From assembly GCA_016931175.1 (NCBI GenBank), contig JAFGFH010000021.1:1-42556 (forward strand): 42,556 nucleotides of DNA, written 5' to 3'. The position numbers and the translations under genes were made by a program. Under the pieces are notes generated by a model. That model was not told the DNA's origin and made no database searches. It was given only the letters and a program-made list of their open reading frames with translations. This document shows, one piece after another, positions 7,692-15,335 of this stretch. Position 1 is the first letter of the stretch, and each line of letters begins with the position of its first letter. This DNA is from Nanobdellota archaeon. GTDB lineage: Archaea > Nanobdellota > Nanobdellia > Tiddalikarchaeales > Tiddalikarchaeaceae.

Positions 7692-8222
7692 ATGATGCCT
7701 TACGAGCCTTTAATGGTTGAGCACGGTTTAATTAAGAAGATGTTTAATCTCATCAACAAAAAGGTTTCTAACATGTTAAAAACCGGAAAAGCAGATACTA
7801 ACTTTGTTGACATATTCTCAGACTTTTTCATAACATACGTTGACGTAGCCCACCATGGTAAAGAAGAGAACATACTATTCAACGAACTATTGAAGAAGAA
7901 CCTCACACCAGCTCATAAGAACATGATGAACGAATTGCTGGAAGAGCACAAGACTGGCAGGAGAGTAGTAGAAGAGCTTATAAATTCAAACAAAGCTTAC
8001 ATGGAAGGAAGCCAGAAAGAATTTAACAATATAATATCAAGACTAAAAGACTTTATTGATATTTATTCAAAACACGTTGATAAAGAGGATGATGATTATT
8101 TCATAAAAGTAATGGATTACTTCACGCCTCAAGAAAGGGAAAAGATAATACAGAACTTCTGGAGGTTTGACATAAAATTAGTGCATGAAAAGTATAAGGA
8201 AATACTTGACATGCTGGAATAA
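7692..8222 (+). CDS. Hemerythrin-like (HHE) di-iron protein
   Basis: 176 residues forming a four-helix bundle of the hemerythrin HHE family. Candidate metal ligands are H11 (VEHGLIKK), H54/H55 and E58/E59 (AHHGKEEN), H86 (LEEHKTGR), H128 and E132 (SKHVDKEDD), the expected spacing for a di-iron carboxylate-bridged site. Likely functions are oxygen, nitric oxide or iron binding in the cytoplasm; there is no signal peptide. Two ATGs (7692, 7695) open the frame; a TATA-like stretch (cttttaataaa, about 7661-7671) lies about 26 nt upstream. Confidence 0.9.
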   Translation: MMPYEPLMVEHGLIKKMFNLINKKVSNMLKTGKADTNFVDIFSDFFITYVDVAHHGKEENILFNELLKKNLTPAHKNMMNELLEEHKTGRRVVEELINSNKAYMEGSQKEFNNIISRLKDFIDIYSKHVDKEDDDYFIKVMDYFTPQEREKIIQNFWRFDIKLVHEKYKEILDMLE

Positions 8223-8253
8223 ACGTTTTAAATATTCAAGAGGTTATTGATTC

Positions 8254-8640
8254 ATGGCAAAGAAGAAGGATTTAAACCATTTAATAAGCAATCAAGCAGA
8301 CGTTTTTATAATAATATCCGTAGCTCTTGGTATAATAACTCTTATTGTAATAATGGCATTATTAATGCTGAGCACTGGCTCAACAATTAACCAGGTTTAT
8401 TACTGCACAAGTGATGATACCGGCAACACTATGAGCATAGAACAAGCAGTTAATCTAATGAAGCTTGGTGAATGCGCAGGCGCAAAAATGAATGGCGATT
8501 ACTACTGCAATTCTTTTACAGGAACTTGGTGGATAGACATTGAAACGGTTAACACTCCAAGCGGCTGCAACCCCGCATGCGTAGTAAGCGTGGACACTGG
8601 AGAAACTAGTATTAATTGGCGCTGCACGGGATTAATCTAA
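8254..8640 (+). CDS. Membrane-anchored extracytoplasmic Cys-containing protein
   Basis: 128 residues, unrecognised. A basic N-terminus (MAKKKDLNHL) precedes a single long hydrophobic helix (about residues 18-40), followed by a polar domain with six Cys in CTSDD, GECAGA, YYCNSF, SGCNPACV and WRCTG contexts and several Trp/Tyr. The layout suggests a signal-anchored protein whose outer domain is stabilised by disulfides. TATA box CGTTTTAAATA (8224-8234) is about 25 nt before the ATG. Could be a minor pilin-like or surface subunit, but no class III signal motif is present. Confidence 0.7.
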   Translation: MAKKKDLNHLISNQADVFIIISVALGIITLIVIMALLMLSTGSTINQVYYCTSDDTGNTMSIEQAVNLMKLGECAGAKMNGDYYCNSFTGTWWIDIETVNTPSGCNPACVVSVDTGETSINWRCTGLI

Positions 8641-8703
8641 TCCTATGCCTTCAATTCCGTATTTTTAAAAACTTTTTATACAACCAGTTATTATTAAAAT
8701 ATT

Positions 8704-9165
8704 ATGAGATTCAATTACTTAAAACCCATGAATCTTGCAATTTTAAACCTTTCAGGACTATTCCTGCTGGGGTTAATCACATCAAGAAGAGTAGTAACTT
8801 TTTTTGACGTTTTATGCATAGCCTTTGGGGGAGTGCTGGCGCTGGTTTTTATATTATCAATAATAACAACGCATAAGATGAAGCAGATGGTAATGGACCC
8901 TGACGAGGTTAACAAGGTTATAACCACAGGCATTTTCAAATACTTGCGGCACCCAGTTTACGCAGGAATAGTTTACATGAATATTGGTTTCATCTTCTTT
9001 TTCAGGTCCCTTGTTCTTATTCCTTTAATAGTTTTCTTCTCACTATTATGGTATTATGAAGCAAGGTATGAAGAGCAGGTTTTAATCAGAAAGTTTGGCG
9101 CAAAATACAAGAATTATATGAAAAAGACAGGCATGTTTTTTCCTAAGATTAGATTAGGGGAGTGA
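8704..9165 (+). CDS. Isoprenylcysteine carboxyl methyltransferase-like membrane methyltransferase
   Basis: 153 residues with four hydrophobic helices and the C-terminal ICMT/PEMT signature: GIFKYLRHPVYAGI (the RHPxY SAM-binding motif), then a hydrophobic hairpin, YYEARYEEQVLIRKFG with the conserved EE pair, and YKNYMKKTGMF. Enzymes of this family methylate lipids, isoprenylated substrates or small thiols at the membrane; the substrate here is unknown. TATA box ctttttatac (8673-8682) is about 26 nt upstream. The stop overlaps the putative GTG start of the acylphosphatase gene, so the two are translationally coupled. Confidence 0.87.
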   Translation: MRFNYLKPMNLAILNLSGLFLLGLITSRRVVTFFDVLCIAFGGVLALVFILSIITTHKMKQMVMDPDEVNKVITTGIFKYLRHPVYAGIVYMNIGFIFFFRSLVLIPLIVFFSLLWYYEARYEEQVLIRKFGAKYKNYMKKTGMFFPKIRLGE

Positions 9166-9437
9166 ATTTGCTCCACGCCTTTGTTAAAGGAAGAGTGCAG
9201 GGTGTTTTTTTTAGAGCAAAAACCAAGGCTTTAGCTGAAGATTTAAGCCTGAAGGGATGGGTTATGAACCTGCCAGACGGCAGAGTAGAAGTTAAAGCAG
9301 AAGGTGATAAGAATAAACTTACTGAATTCCTTGAATACTTAAGGAAAGGTCCTAAGAACGCATTTGTGGAAGAGGTTGAATTCTATTACGAAGAGGATGA
9401 GAACTTCAAAGAATTCTCTGTCCGATATATAACTTAA
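9162..9437 (+). CDS. acyP: Acylphosphatase
   Basis: 91-residue alpha/beta sandwich enzyme that hydrolyses the carboxyl-phosphate bond of acyl phosphates. VKGRVQGVFFRAKT contains the phosphate cradle and catalytic Arg, and GWVMNLPDGRVEVKAEG contains the catalytic Asn and the second strand; the C-terminal FKEFSVRY strand is complete. A GTG at 9162 (overlapping the upstream stop as GTGA) and a TTG at 9168 are both possible starts; the AGGGGAG at 9156-9162 is better spaced for the TTG. Operon partner of the ICMT-like gene. Confidence 0.93.
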   Translation: MNLLHAFVKGRVQGVFFRAKTKALAEDLSLKGWVMNLPDGRVEVKAEGDKNKLTEFLEYLRKGPKNAFVEEVEFYYEEDENFKEFSVRYIT

Positions 9438-9472
9438 TAATTTTTATTAAATACCTTTAATTAATTTTATTT

Positions 9473-9856
9473 ATGGTGCTTACTGCCAAGGTATTAATAG
9501 TTGAGGACGAAGCACTAGTTGCGAGAGACTTAGACGTTCGTTTAAGAAAGATGGGTTTCAAAGTTACGGGAGTAGCATCTACAGGAAAAGACGCAATCAA
9601 GAGCGTTGAAAAAGAAAGGCCGGATGTTGTATTAATGGATATATACTTGAAAGGAGCAATCACGGGTATCGAAGCAGCCAAAGATATTTGGAAAAGATTT
9701 AAGGTTCCAGTAATATACGTTACAGCTTATAGTGATGAGAAGACTGTTAAGAAGGCTATGGAGACAGGTCCAATAGGGTACATACTGAAGCCTATTGATG
9801 AGAAAGAGCTTTTTTCTGCTCTGGGCCAGGCGCTTGACAGTAAAGACTTAAAGTAA
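9473..9856 (+). CDS. Stand-alone response regulator receiver domain
   Basis: 127-residue CheY-like receiver. All key residues are present: acidic pair E11/D12 (LIVEDEALVA), phospho-acceptor D56 (VVLMDIYLKG), switch T84 (YVTAYSD) and K106 (ILKPIDE). No output domain follows, so it acts through protein contacts or a phosphorelay. VEDEALVARDLDVRL and ILKPIDEKEL resemble receivers that partner HisKA_2-type kinases, and such a kinase is encoded 29 bases downstream. A TATA-like stretch lies about 28 nt before the ATG. Confidence 0.93.
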   Translation: MVLTAKVLIVEDEALVARDLDVRLRKMGFKVTGVASTGKDAIKSVEKERPDVVLMDIYLKGAITGIEAAKDIWKRFKVPVIYVTAYSDEKTVKKAMETGPIGYILKPIDEKELFSALGQALDSKDLK

Positions 9857-9885
9857 TCCTTAAATAAAATCCAACTATTTTAATA

Positions 9886-12213
9886 TTGACGCATAATTCC
9901 AAATCTGAATATAAGACTTTATTCAATACATTAAGCGATGCAATCTTAATCTTTGATTCTAGAGGAAGATTAAAGGACTTAAACAAAGCAGCTTTGAAGC
10001 TCTTTAAACTTAATAAAGTTAAAAGTTTAGGAGCGAGTGTTTTCTCTCTTATTAAACTTTCAGTAATTAAATTGCCTGAAGATATTATATCAAATCTTGT
10101 AAAAAGAACAAAAAAATTATTGGCAGGCAAAGAATTAGAGCCAATAGAGTGGAAATACACTGATTCAAGAGGCAATAATAGGTTTATAATAGGCGCTCCT
10201 TCAATAATTAAAGAGAAATGCAGGTTCGCTGGATTCTCAGTCATATTCAAGGAGGTTACTAATTATAAGAACATTGAAAGAGAATTAAAATCGAGAATTG
10301 AGGAACTTAATTTATTATCCAACATACTTACAGAACTTGTTGCTCTTTCAAATAAAGAGAACATATACAAATTCATATGTGAAAAGATTGGAAGCGTAAT
10401 TCCTGAAGCTAATATTGTTTCCGCTTTTTATGAAAAAAACACGGGCAAGGTTACAGTTAATTACTTAAAGCTAAGAAAACAAGCATCCCTCCTTGAACGC
10501 AGAAGTATTAAATTATTGATTAATGAATCTTTCCCTTTTGTTTATGGTTCTGCGAAAAGCCGCAGACATTATGACTTCTTTAAACTAACCAATGCAAAGG
10601 TTAAAAAATCGCTTAAATCAGTTCCTAAATTAGTTTTTGATAATTTGTTCAAACTAGTGCCTAACCTTTACCAACTATTATTGTATAATAAAGGAAATCT
10701 TGAACTAATAATTACCATACAGCAGAGAAGAGAGCTGGAAAACTACGAATTAATTCACGCTTTAGGAAGCATATTATCAATAGCGCTTGAAAAGAAGAGT
10801 GATTCTGCTAAGATAATTAGAAGTGAGGAGAGATACAGGAGTGTAATAAGATCAATACCTGTTGGGATGCATTTTTATGAATTGAAAAATAATAATCTTT
10901 TTTTAACCGGCGCTAATCCTGCTGCAGACAAAATACTTAAGATTAAACACACCAAATTAGTTGGCAAAAAAATACTTGAAGCATTCCCGGGCTTAAAAAA
11001 TACTAGAATTCCTGAATACTACGTTAATGTTGCTAAGACTGGCAAGTTATGGATTTCTAAACAAGTTAATTACGAAAAGGGCAGAATTAAAGGAGTGTTT
11101 GAAGTTCATGCGTTCAAAACAGGCCATAATAAGATGGCTGCAAGTTTTCGAGAAATATCTAAAAGAATTGAAGCTGAAAATAAATTAAGAGATAGCGAGC
11201 AAAAATTCAGAAACATTGTTAAGAACACTCCTGGAATGGTTTACATAGGCTTCTCTGAATGGAGAGCGCAAATACTTTCAGGATGCAAGCCTTTAACAGG
11301 TTATAATACTAGTGATTTTGAAGCTAAGAAAATATCATGGACTGACTTAATACATAAAGAAGACAAAAATAAGGTATTAGAAGACGCTTTAAAACTAAAC
11401 AAAAAACCTGCAGAAATAATTCAGGTTTACAGGATAATTACCAGGGAAAAAGTTTTGAAATGGGTTGAGGACAGGAAGAGTTCATTTTTCAAAGAAGGTA
11501 AATTCGCCGGCGTTATCGGCGTAGTATTTGACATAACTGAAAGGGTGCAAGCAGAGAAAGAGGTTAAAAAAGCAAATATTGGTTTAAAGAAATCATTGGC
11601 AGAGAAAGAGTTTCTGCTTACAGAACTGCACCACCGCGTTAAGAATAACATGCAGGTAATCATCAGCCTTCTTAACCTGCAGGCACAAGCTTCAAGTGAA
11701 CAGAAAATAGTTGAACTATTGAATGAGAGCAGGAACAGGATTCAAGCCATGGCATTCATTCATGAAATGTTATACAAATCCAAAGATTTGAAAGAAATAA
11801 ACTTTTCAGACTACGTTACTGAATTAGTTAATTACTTAATTAACTCTTACGGTTTCAGCCGGAAAAACTTAAAAATAAAGATTAATATTCAAAAATTAAA
11901 TTTCAATATAGATAATTCGATTTATTTGGCACTTCTGCTTAACGAGTTAGTATCAAACTCTTTGCAGCACGCGTTCACAAAACAGAAGAAAAAAGAAATT
12001 GAGATAAGAATGAAGAGAAAAGCAGGTAAAACGTATGAACTAGTAGTCAGCAATTCAGGCGTTAAATTCCCATCTTATATTAATATAAGAGGGGCAAAAA
12101 CTTTAGGGTTGCAGTTAGTTAATATGATAGTTGACCAATTCCGCGGCAAAATAAGTCTTGACAGAAGCAAAGGAGCATCTTTTAAAATAGATTTGCACAT
12201 AAATAATTCTTAA
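9886..12213 (+). CDS. PAS-rich soluble sensor histidine kinase (HisKA_2 type)
   Basis: 775 residues, no membrane segments, so a cytoplasmic sensor. In order: PAS-like 1 (about 8-125), a GAF-like segment (about 145-300), PAS-like 2 (about 308-410), PAS-like 3 (about 430-545, with the ITERVQAEKEV linker), HisKA_2 dimerisation domain with ELHHRVKNNMQVI (phospho-acceptor probably H583), and a HATPase domain with the N box ELVSNSLQHAF and a C-terminal Gly motif GAKTLGLQLV. The ligand is unknown. The start is TTG, the only plausible one before PAS 1. It follows the receiver gene and almost certainly phosphorylates it. Its base composition appears more A-rich than neighbouring housekeeping genes, which might reflect transfer, but this was not computed. 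Confidence 0.9.
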   Translation: MTHNSKSEYKTLFNTLSDAILIFDSRGRLKDLNKAALKLFKLNKVKSLGASVFSLIKLSVIKLPEDIISNLVKRTKKLLAGKELEPIEWKYTDSRGNNRFIIGAPSIIKEKCRFAGFSVIFKEVTNYKNIERELKSRIEELNLLSNILTELVALSNKENIYKFICEKIGSVIPEANIVSAFYEKNTGKVTVNYLKLRKQASLLERRSIKLLINESFPFVYGSAKSRRHYDFFKLTNAKVKKSLKSVPKLVFDNLFKLVPNLYQLLLYNKGNLELIITIQQRRELENYELIHALGSILSIALEKKSDSAKIIRSEERYRSVIRSIPVGMHFYELKNNNLFLTGANPAADKILKIKHTKLVGKKILEAFPGLKNTRIPEYYVNVAKTGKLWISKQVNYEKGRIKGVFEVHAFKTGHNKMAASFREISKRIEAENKLRDSEQKFRNIVKNTPGMVYIGFSEWRAQILSGCKPLTGYNTSDFEAKKISWTDLIHKEDKNKVLEDALKLNKKPAEIIQVYRIITREKVLKWVEDRKSSFFKEGKFAGVIGVVFDITERVQAEKEVKKANIGLKKSLAEKEFLLTELHHRVKNNMQVIISLLNLQAQASSEQKIVELLNESRNRIQAMAFIHEMLYKSKDLKEINFSDYVTELVNYLINSYGFSRKNLKIKINIQKLNFNIDNSIYLALLLNELVSNSLQHAFTKQKKKEIEIRMKRKAGKTYELVVSNSGVKFPSYINIRGAKTLGLQLVNMIVDQFRGKISLDRSKGASFKIDLHINNS

Positions 12214-12292
12214 AAAGCGTATTAAGCAACGCGTGAAAAAAATAGGGTTGGAATAAAAGTCTTTTTAATTTGTTAATATTTCTTTAAACATA

Positions 12293-14176
12293 ATGAGAAA
12301 ATCACAATCCGCCCTTGAATACTTAATGGTTTACGGCTGGGTTTTTATAATAATAGTAGTGGTTGGAGCAGCGCTCTTCTTACTTGGCGTTTTCGACCCT
12401 AATTCAGACTTGTCAGCAAAGACAGAGGAAAGCTTCAGCCTTGATGATATCGGCGTATACGACCACCAGTTATTAATTAACGGCACATGGGTGCTTAGCT
12501 TATACTCTAGGGGTTACGATGTTACAATAACCAAGGTTATAATAGGGAATGAGAGTTTTAACTTCAACCAGTTCATAACACCCAGTTCGATAAAGACGAT
12601 AACAGGCAACCTCTCAGGCTTCAAAAGCAGTTTCGGAGACATTTACGAGTACGAAATGCATATAGAGTATATTAGGCAAAGCAGTGAGATGAGCCACACA
12701 GCTTCAGGAGTATTTACAGGAATCGTTGAAGCAGGCAGTCTTCAAATAATAACAATACAGCAGGCAGGCAGCTTTTATCAGACAACGCAAGCAGACTTCA
12801 GCCAGGGAACAACCAGTTCAACAGATGTAACATTTATTCCTGACAGCGTAGTGCTCTCTGCTAAGACTGGATGGTTTGACAATAATTACAAGAACAGGAT
12901 AACAGCGATTCTAACTGAAGAGTCAGGAAACACTTTAAACAATTATCCTGCAAGTATTACAATCAACACTCAAGCGTTAATAACCGCAGGAAAGATGCAG
13001 AACGACGGTGATGACTTGAGAATAGTAGTGGACGGTGTTGAAGTTCCAAGACAGTTTGAACCAGGCACGTTAAACACTGCAGCATCTAAGATATGGTTCC
13101 TTGCCAACCTTTCAAGTTACGAGTCCAAACAGGTTCAAATCTATTATAATAATTTTCTTGCGCAAGCGCCTGTTTACGGAACAGATTTATCTTACTCTGC
13201 TGGAACCAGCGGATACTTTGAAAACAGCAAATTATACGCGAGGATAGGCAACAATAATAATCCGAACAATTGGGGTTTTGACACAATATATGCTAAAAAC
13301 ATAGGAAGGGACTTGGTAAATTATTACTCTTACTTATTCAATCGGGATAACAGCCAAACTCATACAGTAACAAGCAGCGCAGAAGGACCAGTATTCGTAG
13401 AATTAACAATGACTGGTTCAGGAAACGAGTTAAACCAAGGCCCTTTAGTTTACAGGCTATACTCTAAGAATAATTTTATAAGATGGCAGTATGACAGTGT
13501 TGTACTCCCAGGGCAGAGTTTCTATATTGGAACGGATAATACTGAGATTAACAAGTTCGAATCAAATAATATAATTCACACATTAGGAAATTATACTTAC
13601 ACTAATCTTCAAAACTCTTATGTAAGACTCTTCAACGAGTCCAGCAATTACGGTATAGTTATGACATCTCCTGTTTACTTAAACCAGGCAGTTGTTACTA
13701 GCAGTGATGAAGAGTGGATGGGCTTAAGCAATAACACTCAAGTCAGTGTTGAATACTTTGACTATTACATTGGAGCTTACACTTTGCAGGACTGCTCAGT
13801 TCTAGCACAGATAAGCAATAACCAGGCTTTGCAGACATTATTATCAGAGGATTCTGTTTATCAAAGCAGCGGCGAGTTCACAAGCAATGCTTATAAAACA
13901 GGAGTATTAAACCCTGATTATACAATACTATACTTTGCAGGAGAAGAGAACGCTTACACGGATATAAAACTGAGGTTAAGAACTGCTTCAACAGAGGAAG
14001 GATTGGCATCAGCTTTATGGTATGGTCCCACAAGCACAACGGATTATTACACTTTGAATTCAACAATAAACAATGTTCATGACGGTGACGAGTGGCTGCA
14101 GTACAGAGTTTACTTATCAAATATCAACGGATTATACACCCCTGTTTTAGATTACGTCACAATTAATTACTCTTAA
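12293..14176 (+). CDS. Large surface protein with class III (pilin-type) signal peptide and DUF2341-like domain
   Basis: 627 residues. The N-terminus MRKSQSALEYLMVYGW followed by a hydrophobic helix is an archaeal class III signal peptide, cleaved by a FlaK/EppA-type prepilin peptidase before or near the QSALEYL motif. Residues about 190-290 (WFDNNYKNRITAIL, YPASITI, DDLRIVVDGVEVPRQFE, IWFLANLSSYESKQVQIYYNN) match the DUF2341 beta-sandwich found in archaeal surface proteins. The rest is rich in Asn, Ser, Thr and Tyr and predicted beta-structured, with a last WLQYRVYLSN...TPVLDYVTINYS module. Likely part of a pilus-like or cell-surface structure. A box at 12262-12270 lies about 27 nt upstream. 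Confidence 0.85.
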   Translation: MRKSQSALEYLMVYGWVFIIIVVVGAALFLLGVFDPNSDLSAKTEESFSLDDIGVYDHQLLINGTWVLSLYSRGYDVTITKVIIGNESFNFNQFITPSSIKTITGNLSGFKSSFGDIYEYEMHIEYIRQSSEMSHTASGVFTGIVEAGSLQIITIQQAGSFYQTTQADFSQGTTSSTDVTFIPDSVVLSAKTGWFDNNYKNRITAILTEESGNTLNNYPASITINTQALITAGKMQNDGDDLRIVVDGVEVPRQFEPGTLNTAASKIWFLANLSSYESKQVQIYYNNFLAQAPVYGTDLSYSAGTSGYFENSKLYARIGNNNNPNNWGFDTIYAKNIGRDLVNYYSYLFNRDNSQTHTVTSSAEGPVFVELTMTGSGNELNQGPLVYRLYSKNNFIRWQYDSVVLPGQSFYIGTDNTEINKFESNNIIHTLGNYTYTNLQNSYVRLFNESSNYGIVMTSPVYLNQAVVTSSDEEWMGLSNNTQVSVEYFDYYIGAYTLQDCSVLAQISNNQALQTLLSEDSVYQSSGEFTSNAYKTGVLNPDYTILYFAGEENAYTDIKLRLRTASTEEGLASALWYGPTSTTDYYTLNSTINNVHDGDEWLQYRVYLSNINGLYTPVLDYVTINYS

Positions 14177-14183
14177 TAACAGA

Positions 14184-14193
14184 TTTTTTAAAT
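14184..14193 (+). promoter_or_regulatory. TATA box that decides the start of the KaiC-like gene
   Basis: TTTTTTAAAT is centred 27 nt before the ATG at 14216 but only 21 nt before the ATG at 14210, so a leaderless transcript would begin with the second ATG. Confidence 0.5.
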
Positions 14194-14215
14194 CTCAAAT
14201 TATTGTTTAATGTTT

Positions 14216-14908
14216 ATGGTTATTAAAACCAGCATACCAAAACTTGATGAGATAACATCAGGAGGTTTAACAGAGGGTTCAACAGCAATACTTTGGTCAA
14301 AACCAGGTGTTGAAAACGCGCCTTTCGCTTACAAGACAATAATTCAAGCATTAAAGAACCATGCGTCAGTTGCTTACCTAGTTAATAATAAGAGCCCTAA
14401 AATGGTAAGGAAGGAATTGCTTAAAGGAGGCTGGGATTCTTCAAAGTATGAGAATCATAATAAGTTATTCTTCATAGACTCTTATTCTAAATTGTTTAAT
14501 CAATCTGCAAAAAACAAGTTCTTTGTTGAAGAACCTAAAAAGATTAAAAGTGTTATAGAAAGCATTAACACTTGTTTTAAAGATGTGAAAGGTAAGAAAT
14601 TGTTAGTAATCGATGACTTGTCAACTATTTTCCACTTGTGCGGAACCCGCAGCATGAAAGAAATATTATTATTGAAAAAAGAATTGAATAAGAAAAAAAT
14701 AACCACGTTATTCATGTTCACAGAATGGCCTTATGAGAAGCGCGTAATTAATGATATCAGGAGATTAAATGACGTTGTTGTAAACATAAACGCTTTTGAG
14801 GACAAGGTTATTATAAGAAAGTATTACTCTGTTGAAACAAGAAAGAAGTCAATTGCTAAAGAAATACCTTTTGAGATAACAAGCAAAGGAGTATTAAATC
14901 ATAAGTAA
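14216..14908 (+). CDS. KaiC/RadA-like RecA-superfamily protein with degenerate Walker A
   Basis: 230 residues. MVIKTSIPKLDEITSGGLTEGSTAIL is the typical opening of KaiC-domain proteins (IPxLDEx..GGL..GS). At the Walker A position it reads WSKPGVENAPFAYKT instead of GxxGxGK[ST], so the P-loop Gly and Lys-Thr order is lost. The Walker B strand KKLLVIDDLS is kept, as is the following helix and TLFMFTEWP strand. ATP hydrolysis is therefore doubtful; a non-catalytic regulator or scaffold is more likely. Archaeal KaiC-like relatives include FlaH of the archaellum motor and signalling ATPases, and the flanking pilin-type genes make a surface-structure role possible. Start chosen by TATA spacing. Confidence 0.8.
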   Translation: MVIKTSIPKLDEITSGGLTEGSTAILWSKPGVENAPFAYKTIIQALKNHASVAYLVNNKSPKMVRKELLKGGWDSSKYENHNKLFFIDSYSKLFNQSAKNKFFVEEPKKIKSVIESINTCFKDVKGKKLLVIDDLSTIFHLCGTRSMKEILLLKKELNKKKITTLFMFTEWPYEKRVINDIRRLNDVVVNINAFEDKVIIRKYYSVETRKKSIAKEIPFEITSKGVLNHK

Positions 14909-14954
14909 ATAATATGTGATAAGCTTTTTAATAAACTAAACACTAATAGTTTTT

Positions 14955-15194
14955 ATGGCAAAAGCAAAAAAATCAGATAAGGTTCTCTTCTCTGATAATA
15001 TTGGAATGTTCTTCTTAGTAGGAGCAACAAGAGCACTCGTAGTAATGTTCACATGCTTGGTGTCAATGTGGCTGGTGTCAATATTCACGACACTGATTGA
15101 CATGAGTATAATGGTAATAGTGAGTGCAGGAGTAGGAATTGCATTCGGGACTATGAGAATATTTGATTTGACTCTTGAAGAGATGTCAAAGTAA
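14955..15194 (+). CDS. Small two-helix membrane protein
   Basis: 79 residues, unrecognised. Basic N-terminus (MAKAKKSDKVLF), then hydrophobic segments MFFLVGATRALVVMFTCLVSMWLVSIF and MSIMVIVSAGVGIAFGTMRIF (each given here in part), and a short acidic tail (LEEMSK). Predicted inner membrane protein. A TATA-like stretch (gctttttaataa, near 14923-14934) precedes the ATG by about 27 nt. Followed by a T-rich terminator. Confidence 0.65.
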   Translation: MAKAKKSDKVLFSDNIGMFFLVGATRALVVMFTCLVSMWLVSIFTTLIDMSIMVIVSAGVGIAFGTMRIFDLTLEEMSK

Positions 15195-15202
15195 GAAGAA
15201 GA

Positions 15203-15225
15203 TTTATTTTTTCTCTTTTTTTTTT
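15203..15225 (+). terminator. Poly-T terminator before the nrd operon
   Basis: Two T-rich runs, the second with 10 consecutive T (15216-15225), follow the stop of the small membrane protein gene and separate it from the nrd operon. Confidence 0.65.
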
Positions 15226-15234
15226 ATATCTATT

Positions 15235-15251
15235 ACAGATATATGCACTGT
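15235..15251. promoter_or_regulatory. Candidate operator upstream of the nrd operon
   Basis: ACAGATATATGCACTGT has ACAG/CTGT ends around an AT-rich core and a size close to the 16-bp NrdR boxes of bacteria, but the centre is not symmetric. It sits just upstream of a TATA-like ctttaaaaa (15264-15272). As the operon encodes a NrdR-like module, autoregulation here is a reasonable but unproven idea. Confidence 0.25.
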
Positions 15252-15305
15252 TATGTGATAATCTTTAAAAACAATGATTAACTTGTAGTAAGGATAAGCT
15301 TTTTA

Positions 15306-15321
15306 CCCCAATAGGTTGGGG
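15306..15321 (+). promoter_or_regulatory. Perfect hairpin overlapping the nrdD ribosome binding site
   Basis: CCCCAA-TAGG-TTGGGG forms a 6-bp perfect stem with a 4-base loop in the predicted leader. Its 3' arm shares GGGG with the Shine-Dalgarno GGGGAGGTTGAT (15318-15329) of the ATG at 15336, so folding would hide part of the ribosome binding site. Confidence 0.5.
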
Positions 15322-15335
15322 AGGTTGATAAAGTA

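Noticed and set aside
9792-10250. Minus-strand open frame across the receiver/kinase junction
   Set aside because: It crosses two well-supported plus-strand genes and shows no recognisable domain or start signal.
13128-13145. GGTTCAAATC-like tRNA T-loop signature
   Set aside because: It lies inside the surface-protein gene and no acceptor or anticodon stems can be built around it.
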